From Acidobacteriota bacterium (lineage in GTDB: Bacteria; Acidobacteriota; Holophagae; Holophagales; Holophagaceae), in assembly GCA_016213735.1 (NCBI GenBank), contig JACQZU010000016.1, forward strand, positions 55,340-119,339: 64,000 nt of DNA, in the 5' to 3' direction. The stretch's first letter is position 1; each line of letters opens with the position of its first letter. The notes below the pieces were generated by a model that was not told the origin of the DNA, did no database searches, and saw nothing but the letters and a program-made list of their open reading frames with translations. Below are positions 17,750 through 24,813 of the stretch, piece by piece. A program made the translations under genes and the position numbers.

Positions 17750-17758
17750 GGCCGCCTC

Positions 17759-18313
17759 CTACAGCAGGTAGTAGAGCTGGGGACCGTTCCCGGCCTGGGG
17801 TTTGAGGACACGGTGGCGGCGGGTGGAAAGCAGCTGGTGCACGGGGCTCTTGGGATCCTCCAGGTCGCCGAAGACCCGGACCCGGCTGGGGCAGGTCTCC
17901 ACGCAGGCGGGGAGGTCCCCCCGATCCACGCGGTGGGTGCAGAAGGTGCACTTCCCGACGGTGTGGGTCTCGGGGTTGTGGTAGCGGGCGTCATAGGGGC
18001 ACGCGATGATGCAGTACTTGCAGCCGATGCAGTCGTCGTACTTCACGAGCACGATGCCGTCTTCCCGTTGCCAGCTCGCCCCGGTGGGACAGACCCGCAC
18101 GCAGCTGGGGTTCTCGCAGTGGTGGCACTGCTCGGGGTCGAAACTGGTGCGGAGGCGAGGGTACTCCCCCGAACGCTCCGCGCCGATCCAGTTGCGGTAG
18201 ACCCCCAGGGGCACGTCGTTCTCAGCCTTGCAGGCCACGACGCAGGCCTTGCAGTCGATGCATTTCCTGGAGTCCAGGACCATCGCGTAGCGCTTCCGGG
18301 ATTTCTTGGCCAT
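17759..18313 (-). CDS. Four-cluster ferredoxin subunit, PsrB/PhsB-like
   Basis: A 184-residue electron-transfer subunit with the usual 16 Cys for four [4Fe-4S] clusters: CIDCKACVVAC, CHHCENPSCVRVCP, CIGCKYCIIACP and CTFC...CVETCP. This is the DmsB/PsrB/PhsB family and links the molybdenum subunit to the membrane anchor. It has no export signal of its own, so it should be carried across with the twin-arginine catalytic subunit. It starts 9 nt after the catalytic gene and ends 9 nt before psrC-like, consistent with stoichiometric expression. Confidence 0.95.
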   Translation of the reverse strand: MAKKSRKRYAMVLDSRKCIDCKACVVACKAENDVPLGVYRNWIGAERSGEYPRLRTSFDPEQCHHCENPSCVRVCPTGASWQREDGIVLVKYDDCIGCKYCIIACPYDARYHNPETHTVGKCTFCTHRVDRGDLPACVETCPSRVRVFGDLEDPKSPVHQLLSTRRHRVLKPQAGNGPQLYYLL

Positions 18314-18322
18314 GGTCCCCCC

Positions 18323-20485
18323 TCAGACCTTCGCGACCTTGACGAAGGTCTCGTGCATGGCGGCATTGCCGCTCACCTTGTCCCAGGCGGTCTCCAGCAG
18401 CACCGCGTCGGCGGCCCCGACGCCATGCACCCGCTTCAGCCACGGGGACTTCTTCCCGAAGCCGTGGAGCATGAAGATGCAGTCGGGCCGGATCTCCTCG
18501 GTCACCCTGGCCTTGAGCCGCACCCTGCCCACCTGGCTGGCCACTTCCACCAGGTCCCCGGTTCGGATCCCCAACCGGGCAGCGGGTTCGGGATTCAGCC
18601 AGACATCGTTCTCCTTGTGGTGCTCGTGCAGCCAGGGAAGGTGGGTCAGCCCGGCGTGGGTGATGGTCGCCTTCCGGCCCAGCACCATCCGGAAGCGCCC
18701 CTCGGGCACCGCCGCGGGTGGCGTGTACTTCGGGAGGGGATCGTGGCCGGCCTCCTGCAGCCGCTCCGAGAAGAGCTCGATCTTGCCGCTCTTGGTGACG
18801 AAGCGGTTGACCGGGTTCCGGGTGGCGCCGTACTTGGGCTCGCTGAAGGCCACCACCCCGTGCTTCTTGATGTGCTCCAGCCCGTTGGCAATGGGCAGCT
18901 CCCTGGCCTCCGCCTCGACCCACTGCTCGATGGTGTAGTCGAAGAAGTCGTTGAGGCCCAGGCGCTTGGCCAGTCCCTGGACGATCTCCAGGCAGGGCTT
19001 GGTGTCGTGGATGGGCTTGGCCACCTGCTGGCGGAGGACGGCCGCGGGCCAGATCCCGGGCAGCACTTCGATGGGATCGGTGCGCTCCAGGTAGTGGCTC
19101 TCCGGGAAGACAACATCCGCGAACCAGGCCGTGTCGCTCATGGCGATGTCGATGACCCCGACGAAATCCATCTGCTCGATCATCTTCAGGGTCCTGCCCT
19201 GGTCCGGGACGGAGTGGAGGGGGTCCTGTTTGTAGACCATCCAGGCCTTCACCGGATAGGGCTGCCCCTTGAGCACGTTCTCGCGGAGGGGCAGGTAGAC
19301 CCCGTCCTTGGCGCTGGCCAGGGGGAAGTTCTTCTCCACCTCGTCCACCCGGGGGGCCTTCGGGTCGTCCCAGGGCAGGAACATGAACTCGCCCTTGGGG
19401 ACCTTCTGGTTCGGGACCATGCCGCCCTGGCGATCCCAGTTGCCCACCACGGCGTTGAGGATGGCCTGGGCCCGCCGCATCTGGAAGTCGTTGGTGTACC
19501 AGCTGGAGCGCCGACCGGCGTAGAACACCGCGCGGGGGGCGCTGTCCGCGAAGGCGCGGGCGATCCGGACGATGTCCTTGGCGGCGATGCCGGTTTCCAG
19601 CTCCGCCCATTCGGGGGTGTAGGGTTTGACGTGCTCGGCCAACTGCTCGTAGCCGAGCGTGAAGGCCTCCAGGAAGGCCTTGTCCTGCCTTTCCTCCTTC
19701 AGGATCACGTGGATCATGGCCAGGATGAAGGCGAGGTCGGTTCCCGGCCTGATGGGGTGCCACTCGTCCGCCTTTGAGGCGGTGACGGTGAAGCGCGGGT
19801 CGAGGTAGATGAACTTGGCCTTGCGTTCCATCACCCCGCCGATGAGGTCCATGGTGTCTGGGGTGATGATGCTTTCGAAGCGGTTGGCCCCCGCCATGAT
19901 CACGAAGTCCGCGTTCAGGAGGTCGAAGCTCGGAACCGTCCCGAAGGTCATGGAGTACGCCAGGTTGACGGAGGCCAGGCAGAGGCTGGGGTGGCGCAGG
20001 ATGTTGGGGCTGCCGAAGGCCATGCCGAGGTTCTTGAAGAAGACCTCCTGGAAACCCTCCGTGCTGGACCAGAGGGTGCCCTGGGGCCCGTGCTTCTCCT
20101 TGACCTCGGAGAGCTTCCGGGCGGTGTAATCCCAGGCCTCCTCCCAGGAGACCGGACGCCATTTCCCCTCGCCCCGGGCCCCCGCACGGATCAGGGGCTG
20201 CTTGAGGCGGTCCGGATCGTACACCTGCTGGATGGCGGCGTTCCCCCGGGCACAGAGCATGCCCCGGGATTTGGGGTTCTCCGGGTTGGGGTTGAGCTTG
20301 TGGATGAGGCCGTTGCGCAGCTCGGCGATGACGGAGCACTTGTTCGGACAGAGTTCGCAGGTGGTGGGGATCCCCGCGGGGATGACCGGGGCGGCCTCCG
20401 CCTTCCGGAAGAATCGCGGGCAGGCGATGCTGCCCGCGGCCAGGGCGCCCGTCCCGGCGACCTGCATGAACAAGCGGCGATCCAT
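18323..20485 (-). CDS. Molybdopterin oxidoreductase catalytic subunit, PsrA/PhsA-like
   Basis: A 720-residue exported molybdoenzyme. The N terminus has a twin-arginine signal (MDRRLFMQVAGTGALAAGS), then a [4Fe-4S] site CELCPNKC plus GMLCARG, the MGD-binding domains and a C-terminal molydopterin-dinucleotide domain (NDVWLNPEPAARLGIRTGDL). The Cys in HPSLCLASVN is the probable Mo ligand. Length, subunit set and a Cys ligand fit polysulfide/thiosulfate reductases better than the larger arsenate (ArrA) or nitrate enzymes. It would reduce (or oxidise) a sulfur compound at the periplasmic face using menaquinol. The exact substrate is not determinable from sequence. A good ribosome binding site (GGAGG) precedes the ATG. 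Confidence 0.9.
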   Translation of the reverse strand: MDRRLFMQVAGTGALAAGSIACPRFFRKAEAAPVIPAGIPTTCELCPNKCSVIAELRNGLIHKLNPNPENPKSRGMLCARGNAAIQQVYDPDRLKQPLIRAGARGEGKWRPVSWEEAWDYTARKLSEVKEKHGPQGTLWSSTEGFQEVFFKNLGMAFGSPNILRHPSLCLASVNLAYSMTFGTVPSFDLLNADFVIMAGANRFESIITPDTMDLIGGVMERKAKFIYLDPRFTVTASKADEWHPIRPGTDLAFILAMIHVILKEERQDKAFLEAFTLGYEQLAEHVKPYTPEWAELETGIAAKDIVRIARAFADSAPRAVFYAGRRSSWYTNDFQMRRAQAILNAVVGNWDRQGGMVPNQKVPKGEFMFLPWDDPKAPRVDEVEKNFPLASAKDGVYLPLRENVLKGQPYPVKAWMVYKQDPLHSVPDQGRTLKMIEQMDFVGVIDIAMSDTAWFADVVFPESHYLERTDPIEVLPGIWPAAVLRQQVAKPIHDTKPCLEIVQGLAKRLGLNDFFDYTIEQWVEAEARELPIANGLEHIKKHGVVAFSEPKYGATRNPVNRFVTKSGKIELFSERLQEAGHDPLPKYTPPAAVPEGRFRMVLGRKATITHAGLTHLPWLHEHHKENDVWLNPEPAARLGIRTGDLVEVASQVGRVRLKARVTEEIRPDCIFMLHGFGKKSPWLKRVHGVGAADAVLLETAWDKVSGNAAMHETFVKVAKV

Positions 20486-20512
20486 GGCGCCTCCTTCAGG
20501 GGATTCGGAAGG

Positions 20513-20551
20513 GCCGTCCGTCCGGGGTGATCCGGGCTCCGGACGGACGGC
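20513..20551 (-). promoter_or_regulatory. Intercistronic 13-bp hairpin between barrel protein and catalytic subunit
   Basis: GCCGTCCGTCCGG (20513-20525) and its perfect complement (20539-20551) flank a 13-nt loop. There is no T tract, and it lies inside the operon 27 nt before the catalytic-subunit start, so it is more likely a processing, stability or partial-attenuation element than a full terminator. Confidence 0.6.
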
Positions 20552-20560
20552 ACCCTCGGC

Positions 20561-22297
20561 TCAGAACTTCACTTCCAGGGAGACGTAGGTGTTCTTGATG
20601 GCCGACGGAAAGGCGTACTGCAGCATGGGGTTCTTCCCGAGGTCGTAGGCGTCCTCCCAGGAGCCCTGCATGGGCCCGGGGGCGATGTGCCACCCGCTGA
20701 AGGCGTGGCTGTACTTGTAGTCCAGGTGGCCGATGCGCAGGGCCACGTTCTTCGCGAAGCTCCAGTGCACGTAGGCCTCCAGCACGTCGCCGCGGGTGCT
20801 CAGCTTCTCGGTGGCCTCCCCGGTGGCGGGGCTGTAGGTGAACCACCGTGGCGAGCCGTGGTTGAACTCGACCCCGAAGCCCAGATCGGGGGTCGGGTCG
20901 AAGCGCACTCCCACGTAATAGGCGCTCGCACTCTGGCCATTCTTGGGGTCGCCCAGCAGGCCGCCAAAGCCGGCGAGCTGGATGTTGGGACCCGCAGGGT
21001 AGCCCGGGGGCATCTGGGCCGGGAAGTTCCAGTAGGCCCCGTACTGGCTGGCCTTTCCGTTGGGATTGCTCTTGATGCGACCCCCGCTGAGGAAGTAGGT
21101 GAAGGTGTCCCCGATCCGGTGTTTCCAGGTGGCGGTCATCTGGTCCATGTCGCCCAGATTGTTGGTGGCGGTCACGTACTGGGTGGCGGGCATCCCCCCC
21201 ATGCCAGGCATGGCAGGGACCGGGAACTGGGTGAGGCTGCCGAAGGGGATGTCCGTCATGTTCCCGAAGCGGTTGAACCCCAGGTAGAGGTTGGCCGAGT
21301 GGACCGTTCCGAGAGCCTCGAAGAGCAGGGGCATGTCGAACATGGCGCCCAGCACCGTGCTGTCCTTCAGGGGTCCGACGCTGTTCACCTGGAGCGCCGC
21401 CTGGGGGTACTGGGCGGGGGTGAGAGGACTCCCGCTGTTGGCCAGGGGGAAGAAGTTGAAACCCACCACCGCCGCGTTGGTCTTGACGCTCCCCCCTCCC
21501 CCGAAGCCGCTCTCATAGCCCACGCCGTAGCAGAGCCCGAACAGGGTGTTCTCGGGCAAGCCCAGGGCGTCGAGGTGGAACTTCCAGCCGATCCCGTCCA
21601 CCGAGGCGTTGACCGCCAGGGCCTGGGGCGTGGCCTGCCGCTCGGTGCCCTCCCGAACCTCCAGGGGGGGCCCCTCGGAGGTGTTCTGCCGGCCGATGGA
21701 GAGCACCCCCACCGGCCAGTCGTAGACGAAGCTGGCGCGCTCCACGTGGAGGACATCGTTGGTGGGGACCTTGCCGCTGTTGAAGGAATTCGCAACCGTG
21801 TTCGGTGACCCGTTGAAGATCGGGACGTCCGAGCCGCCGTGGACCTTGAACATCGTCAGGCGGCCGAAGATCTTGGCGTGCTCGCTGATGGCGATGCCCA
21901 TGCGCAGGCGGAGACGGGTGGACCACTGCACCGAGTTGTCCCAGTCCTGGGCGGAGGTGGGCACCACCACTGGGTTCGGCATGTAGAACGTCGCCTGGCC
22001 CATGGGCATGGCCTGGGGAGAAAATCCCATGAACTGGGTGTAGGGCTTGAAGTGCCAGGACTGGCTGTCGAAGCGGGTCCGCAGCTCCCCGCCCCAGCTG
22101 ATGGCGTTCTGGGAGACCTTGGTTTCAACCTTGGTGAGGACCTTGTCCTGCTCCTTGGCCTTCTCCTCCAGGGCGGCCACCTGCCGCTTGAGGTCCGTGA
22201 GCTGCTGCCGGAGGTCCGGGGCCGGGGCCTGTTGGCCCCTGACGGAGAAGGGGGCGGCGCCGGCCAGTAGCCAGGTCGCAACGCGGAAGGTGCGCAT
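20561..22297 (-). CDS. Outer-membrane beta-barrel (porin-like) protein
   Basis: A 578-residue exported protein with a signal peptide (residues about 1-22), a coiled-coil segment (residues about 28-62, TDLKRQVAALEEKAKEQDKV) and a long region of alternating strands ending in a terminal Phe (NTYVSLEVKF), as expected of an outer-membrane barrel recognised by the BAM machinery. It resembles DUF3373-type or porin-like proteins that accompany respiratory clusters, but I could not assign a family firmly. Its place between the small cytochrome and the molybdoenzyme suggests a route across the outer membrane for substrate or, with cytochromes, electrons. The role is inferred from context. Confidence 0.7.
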   Translation of the reverse strand: MRTFRVATWLLAGAAPFSVRGQQAPAPDLRQQLTDLKRQVAALEEKAKEQDKVLTKVETKVSQNAISWGGELRTRFDSQSWHFKPYTQFMGFSPQAMPMGQATFYMPNPVVVPTSAQDWDNSVQWSTRLRLRMGIAISEHAKIFGRLTMFKVHGGSDVPIFNGSPNTVANSFNSGKVPTNDVLHVERASFVYDWPVGVLSIGRQNTSEGPPLEVREGTERQATPQALAVNASVDGIGWKFHLDALGLPENTLFGLCYGVGYESGFGGGGSVKTNAAVVGFNFFPLANSGSPLTPAQYPQAALQVNSVGPLKDSTVLGAMFDMPLLFEALGTVHSANLYLGFNRFGNMTDIPFGSLTQFPVPAMPGMGGMPATQYVTATNNLGDMDQMTATWKHRIGDTFTYFLSGGRIKSNPNGKASQYGAYWNFPAQMPPGYPAGPNIQLAGFGGLLGDPKNGQSASAYYVGVRFDPTPDLGFGVEFNHGSPRWFTYSPATGEATEKLSTRGDVLEAYVHWSFAKNVALRIGHLDYKYSHAFSGWHIAPGPMQGSWEDAYDLGKNPMLQYAFPSAIKNTYVSLEVKF

Positions 22298-22413
22298 GGG
22301 TGCTCCTTGGTTTGGGGTTTCGGGGCAGACCCTCCCCCGCCGGCGGCGGACCGGTCAGGTGGGGGTCAGGGTCCTTCAGAAGGGTTCCTGGAAAACCTGG
22401 ATGCGGCCCTCGG

Positions 22414-22471
22414 GCCGGGCACCGCCCGGCGAGGGTGCCGGAAGGGCCGGGCCTGCGGCCGGCCCTTCCGG
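22414..22471 (-). promoter_or_regulatory. Tandem GC-rich hairpins after the cytochrome gene
   Basis: Two perfect hairpins follow the cytochrome stop on the minus strand: 13-bp arms CCGGAAGGGCCGG at 22438-22450 and 22459-22471 with an 8-nt loop, then 7-bp arms GCCGGGC/GCCCGGC at 22414-22430. No T tract follows. They would protect the 3' end of the cytochrome message or reduce read-through into the barrel gene. Confidence 0.6.
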
Positions 22472-22479
22472 AGGGGAAT

Positions 22480-22806
22480 TCAACCGCCGCAGGTTTCGGG
22501 CTGCGGGCTGTCGGAAGCGTGGTTGATCAGGAAAGTCTTGATGTCGCGGATCTGCTCGGGAGTGCCGAACTTCGGCGAGAACCCCTCTCCGGCTTTCCCG
22601 TGCCTGCCTGCGTCGAAGACCTTCCGCCACTGGGCCTGGGTCTTGGAGAGGGGGGTGAGTTCCAGGGCGGAGCCGCCCTTCACGTGGCAGGTCTTGCAGC
22701 TCTTCTTGAAGTAGAACTTCCCCTTCGTGTCGCTGCCCTTTTCCTCCGCAGAGAGGGGCAGTGCCAACCCAAGGAGGGCGATGACCGCGAGCTTGGTGAG
22801 TTTCAT
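22480..22806 (-). CDS. Small monohaem c-type cytochrome, no Met in mature form
   Basis: A 108-residue exported cytochrome. The ATG at 22804-22806 is chosen because it starts a clear signal peptide (MKLTKLAVIALLGLALPLSA) and has GGAAG upstream. A single c-haem motif CKTCH lies about 18 residues after the cleavage site. The mature part contains no methionine, so the sixth haem ligand must be something else; His in AGRHGKAG or INHASD are candidates, which would give a low-potential haem. The protein ends in TCGG. As first gene of the operon it should be the best expressed, and it may shuttle electrons between the periplasmic enzymes and the outer membrane. Confidence 0.85.
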   Translation of the reverse strand: MKLTKLAVIALLGLALPLSAEEKGSDTKGKFYFKKSCKTCHVKGGSALELTPLSKTQAQWRKVFDAGRHGKAGEGFSPKFGTPEQIRDIKTFLINHASDSPQPETCGG

Positions 22807-22981
22807 CTGGGCTTCCTTTCGGAAACGGCGCCGGAACGCCGGGAAGGGATCCATTTGGTTCCGGGACCCTGTCGGGCCGGACCTGTGGCCGGGCCCGGCC
22901 TGCAGGATTTGCGGTCGTGGCGGGGCGGAGGGGTAAGGGCGAACACGATGGGCATGTCAGAGCGGCACTCGCTCGAGAAAA

Positions 22982-23010
22982 AAGTTAGTACATTTCCGTC
23001 CGGTAATCAA
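22982..23010 (-). promoter_or_regulatory. Candidate promoter of the cytochrome/molybdoenzyme operon
   Basis: On the minus strand a -35-like TTGATT (23005-23010) and a -10-like TAACTT (22982-22987) are 17 nt apart. Expected initiation near 22975 leaves a leader of roughly 170 nt before the cytochrome ATG. The -10 is a weak match to consensus, consistent with a regulated promoter. Confidence 0.4.
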
Positions 23011-23053
23011 TCACAAATCGGCATTAAGCTTAATAACCAAAAAGGAATAATTT

Positions 23054-23133
23054 TTGACATCCATGAATCTTCAAACACGATAATTTGATCATTTGCAAAT
23101 TTATCTTGACATGATCATTTTCTGATATAACTT
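23054..23133 (+). promoter_or_regulatory. Two candidate promoters for the arsR-efflux operon
   Basis: The upstream candidate has a perfect -35 TTGACA (23054-23059) and a good -10 GATAAT (23079-23084) at a slightly long 19-nt spacing. The downstream candidate repeats a perfect TTGACA (23106-23111) with a weaker TAACTT (23128-23133) 16 nt further on, overlapping the conserved arsR motif. The second is placed so that a repressor on that motif would block it. Confidence 0.45.
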
Positions 23134-23141
23134 TATGGTTG
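23122..23141 (+). promoter_or_regulatory. Conserved 20-bp element shared by both arsR promoters
   Basis: The sequence CTGATATAACTTTATGGTTG matches the element at 13264-13283 at 17 of 20 positions, with two runs of seven identical bases. It starts 31 nt before this arsR ATG, against 35 nt at the other locus. In a GC-rich genome such a shared AT-rich sequence in front of two paralogous regulators is unlikely to be chance; it is probably their common operator. Confidence 0.65.
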
Positions 23142-23152
23142 TGAGGTGATTC

Positions 23153-23485
23153 ATGGTGCCCCAGGCCCTGAACGAGCAGTTGATCGGCGAGGCCCAGCGG
23201 ATTTTCGCGTCCCTCGGGGACGCCTCCCGCCTGCGAATCCTTCGCGCACTCCTGGACGCGGGATCTCCCCTCTCCCAGGGCGCCCTGGCGGAGGCCACCG
23301 GCCTCTCCCAACCCAACGCGAGCAAGCACCTCTCCCACCTGCTGTCCGTGGGCCTGGTGACCCGGGAGCGCCAGGGCAACACGGTGATGTTCGCCGCCGT
23401 GACCCCGGTCGTCCCCGTCGTCTGCGAGGTCATCTCCAGACATGTCACCCAGCGTGTGACCCAGGTCTACGAGTCCCTCCAATGA
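23153..23485 (+). CDS. ArsR-family winged-helix regulator 2
   Basis: A 110-residue ArsR-type repressor, colinear without gaps with the regulator at 13299. The DNA-binding segment is SQGALAEATGLSQPNASKHL and the wing is RERQGNTVMF. It has a single Cys, at 91 in the C-terminal helix, and no alpha-3 metal site, so it is not a classical arsenic, cadmium or zinc sensor. GAGGTG stands 6 nt before the ATG. Its stop overlaps an ATG of the TolC gene, so it is the first gene of the efflux/redox operon and probably represses it. The inducer is unknown; a thiol-reactive or sulfane-sulfur signal fits the neighbours. Confidence 0.92.
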   Translation: MVPQALNEQLIGEAQRIFASLGDASRLRILRALLDAGSPLSQGALAEATGLSQPNASKHLSHLLSVGLVTRERQGNTVMFAAVTPVVPVVCEVISRHVTQRVTQVYESLQ

Positions 23486-23511
23486 ACGGCCGCCCCTCAG
23501 GATCCCGTCCG

Positions 23512-24813
23512 ATGAAGTCCCTGCCCCTCCTCGCCCTGTTGATCGCCCTGCCCCTGGGGGCCGCCGAGCCTCTCTCCCTTTCCGACGCCATCCGCCGAAG
23601 CTGGTCCGCCCAGGCGGGCCTCAAGGCCGGAGAGGCTATGGTGGAATCCCGGCGCGCCGAGGCCCTGGCCTACGAAGGACTGAGGCTTCCGACCGTGGGG
23701 ATCCAGGCCTACGGGATGCGCACCGACGAACCCATGATGGCCTTCGGGGTGAAGCTCAACCAGGCCCGCATCGGGATGATGGACTTCAATCCCGCCACCC
23801 TCAACAAGCCCGAGGCCATCGGCGCCTTCGGCGGCGGCCTGAGCCTCCAGCAGCCCCTCTACGCCGGAGGGCGCATCAGCGCCGCCCGGGAGGCGGGACG
23901 CCTTCTGGCCGAGAGCGAGCGCGCCTCCCAGGAGCGGCGAAAACAGGAGGTGGCCTTGGCCATCGTCCAGGCCTATTTCGGGGCCGAAGTGGCCGATCAG
24001 GCCCACGCCTGGGTCGGTGAAACCATCGCCTGGGCGGAGGAAATGGAGCGTTTCGTGCGCGCCCGGGTGGACCAGGGGCTCTGGCTGCCCTCGGAACTGG
24101 CCCGCGTGAAGGCCTTCCGGGCCACCGCCGAGGCCCAGGGTGCGGAGATCCAGAAACAGCAGCGCACGGCTCGCTCTGGGCTGGGCCTGCTCACCGGCGG
24201 GAACCCCGTGGAGGCGCCCCTCAGCACCCCCCTGGAGTCTCCGGGATCCGCGGTGGGCGGCACTGGCAACGCTGAGCGGGCCGACCTCCAGGCCGCCGCC
24301 CTCCAGGCCCAGGCCGCGGCCCAGGGCAGCCGGGCCGCGCGGGGCGGCCTGCTGCCCGAGGTTGGACTCGAACTCGGGGCCGGCACCCTCCGGCACAGCC
24401 TCTCCGACGGCGGGCATTGGACCAGCGCCAGCGTGGGCCTCCGGTGGAAGCTGTTCAACGAACCAGAGCGCCGCAAGGCCCAGGCCGCCGCGGCCCAGGA
24501 GCGCGCCGCCCGGGAGATGCTCAGTTTCAAACGGCAACAGGCGGCGCACGAGGTGAGGGAGGCCCGGGACTCGGTCACCGCGGCCACCGCCCGCATCCAG
24601 GCCGCCCGACAGGCCCTGGCGGCGGCCGAGGAAAGCCGGCGCCTCCGGGAGGCACGCCACAAGGAGGGCCTGCTGCCCCTCCTCGAAGTCCTGGACGCCC
24701 AGGCGGCCTTGGAAGGAGCCCGAACCCTTCTGCTCCAGAGCTTGTATGACCTCCGCGTGAACCAGGCCCGGCTGGATCTGGCCCTGGGCACCCCCATCGA
24801 AGGAGTCCAGTGA
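23512..24813 (+). CDS. TolC-family outer-membrane efflux protein
   Basis: A 433-residue outer-membrane channel. The ATG at 23512 starts the signal peptide (MKSLPLLALLIALPLGAAEP); an ATG at 23482 overlapping the arsR stop would add 10 residues and may serve for coupling. The mature protein has the TolC pattern of two similar halves, each with a barrel segment (LQQPLYAGGRISAAREAG; SVGLRWKLFNEPERRKAQ) and long coiled helices, ending in a helix with LLEVLDAQAALEGARTLLL. It would provide the exit duct for the adaptor and RND pump encoded directly downstream. Confidence 0.92.
   Translation: MKSLPLLALLIALPLGAAEPLSLSDAIRRSWSAQAGLKAGEAMVESRRAEALAYEGLRLPTVGIQAYGMRTDEPMMAFGVKLNQARIGMMDFNPATLNKPEAIGAFGGGLSLQQPLYAGGRISAAREAGRLLAESERASQERRKQEVALAIVQAYFGAEVADQAHAWVGETIAWAEEMERFVRARVDQGLWLPSELARVKAFRATAEAQGAEIQKQQRTARSGLGLLTGGNPVEAPLSTPLESPGSAVGGTGNAERADLQAAALQAQAAAQGSRAARGGLLPEVGLELGAGTLRHSLSDGGHWTSASVGLRWKLFNEPERRKAQAAAAQERAAREMLSFKRQQAAHEVREARDSVTAATARIQAARQALAAAEESRRLREARHKEGLLPLLEVLDAQAALEGARTLLLQSLYDLRVNQARLDLALGTPIEGVQ

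Larger units (their letters stand above)
22807..23152. promoter_or_regulatory. AT-rich divergent control region
   Basis: This 346-nt gap without a gene separates the two divergent operons. From 22807 to about 22975 it is GC-rich and likely to be the folded 5' leader of the cytochrome operon. From about 22976 to 23150 it is strikingly AT-rich for this genome. It holds a perfect palindrome ATTAAGCTTAAT (23023-23034), two TGATCATTT direct repeats (23086-23094 and 23112-23120), and promoter-like boxes on both strands. It is the main regulatory switch of the island and the likely target of the adjacent ArsR. Confidence 0.7.

Noticed and set aside
17042..19777. 911-codon plus-strand open frame across the molybdoenzyme genes
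   Set aside because: It spans three well-supported minus-strand genes with multiple FeS motifs; its own sequence shows no family and no ribosome binding site.
18323..20485. Respiratory arsenate reductase, suggested by nearby arsR genes
   Set aside because: The subunit is shorter than ArrA, a PsrC-type anchor and rhodaneses are present, and both ArsR proteins lack the arsenic-binding Cys motif; a sulfur substrate fits better.
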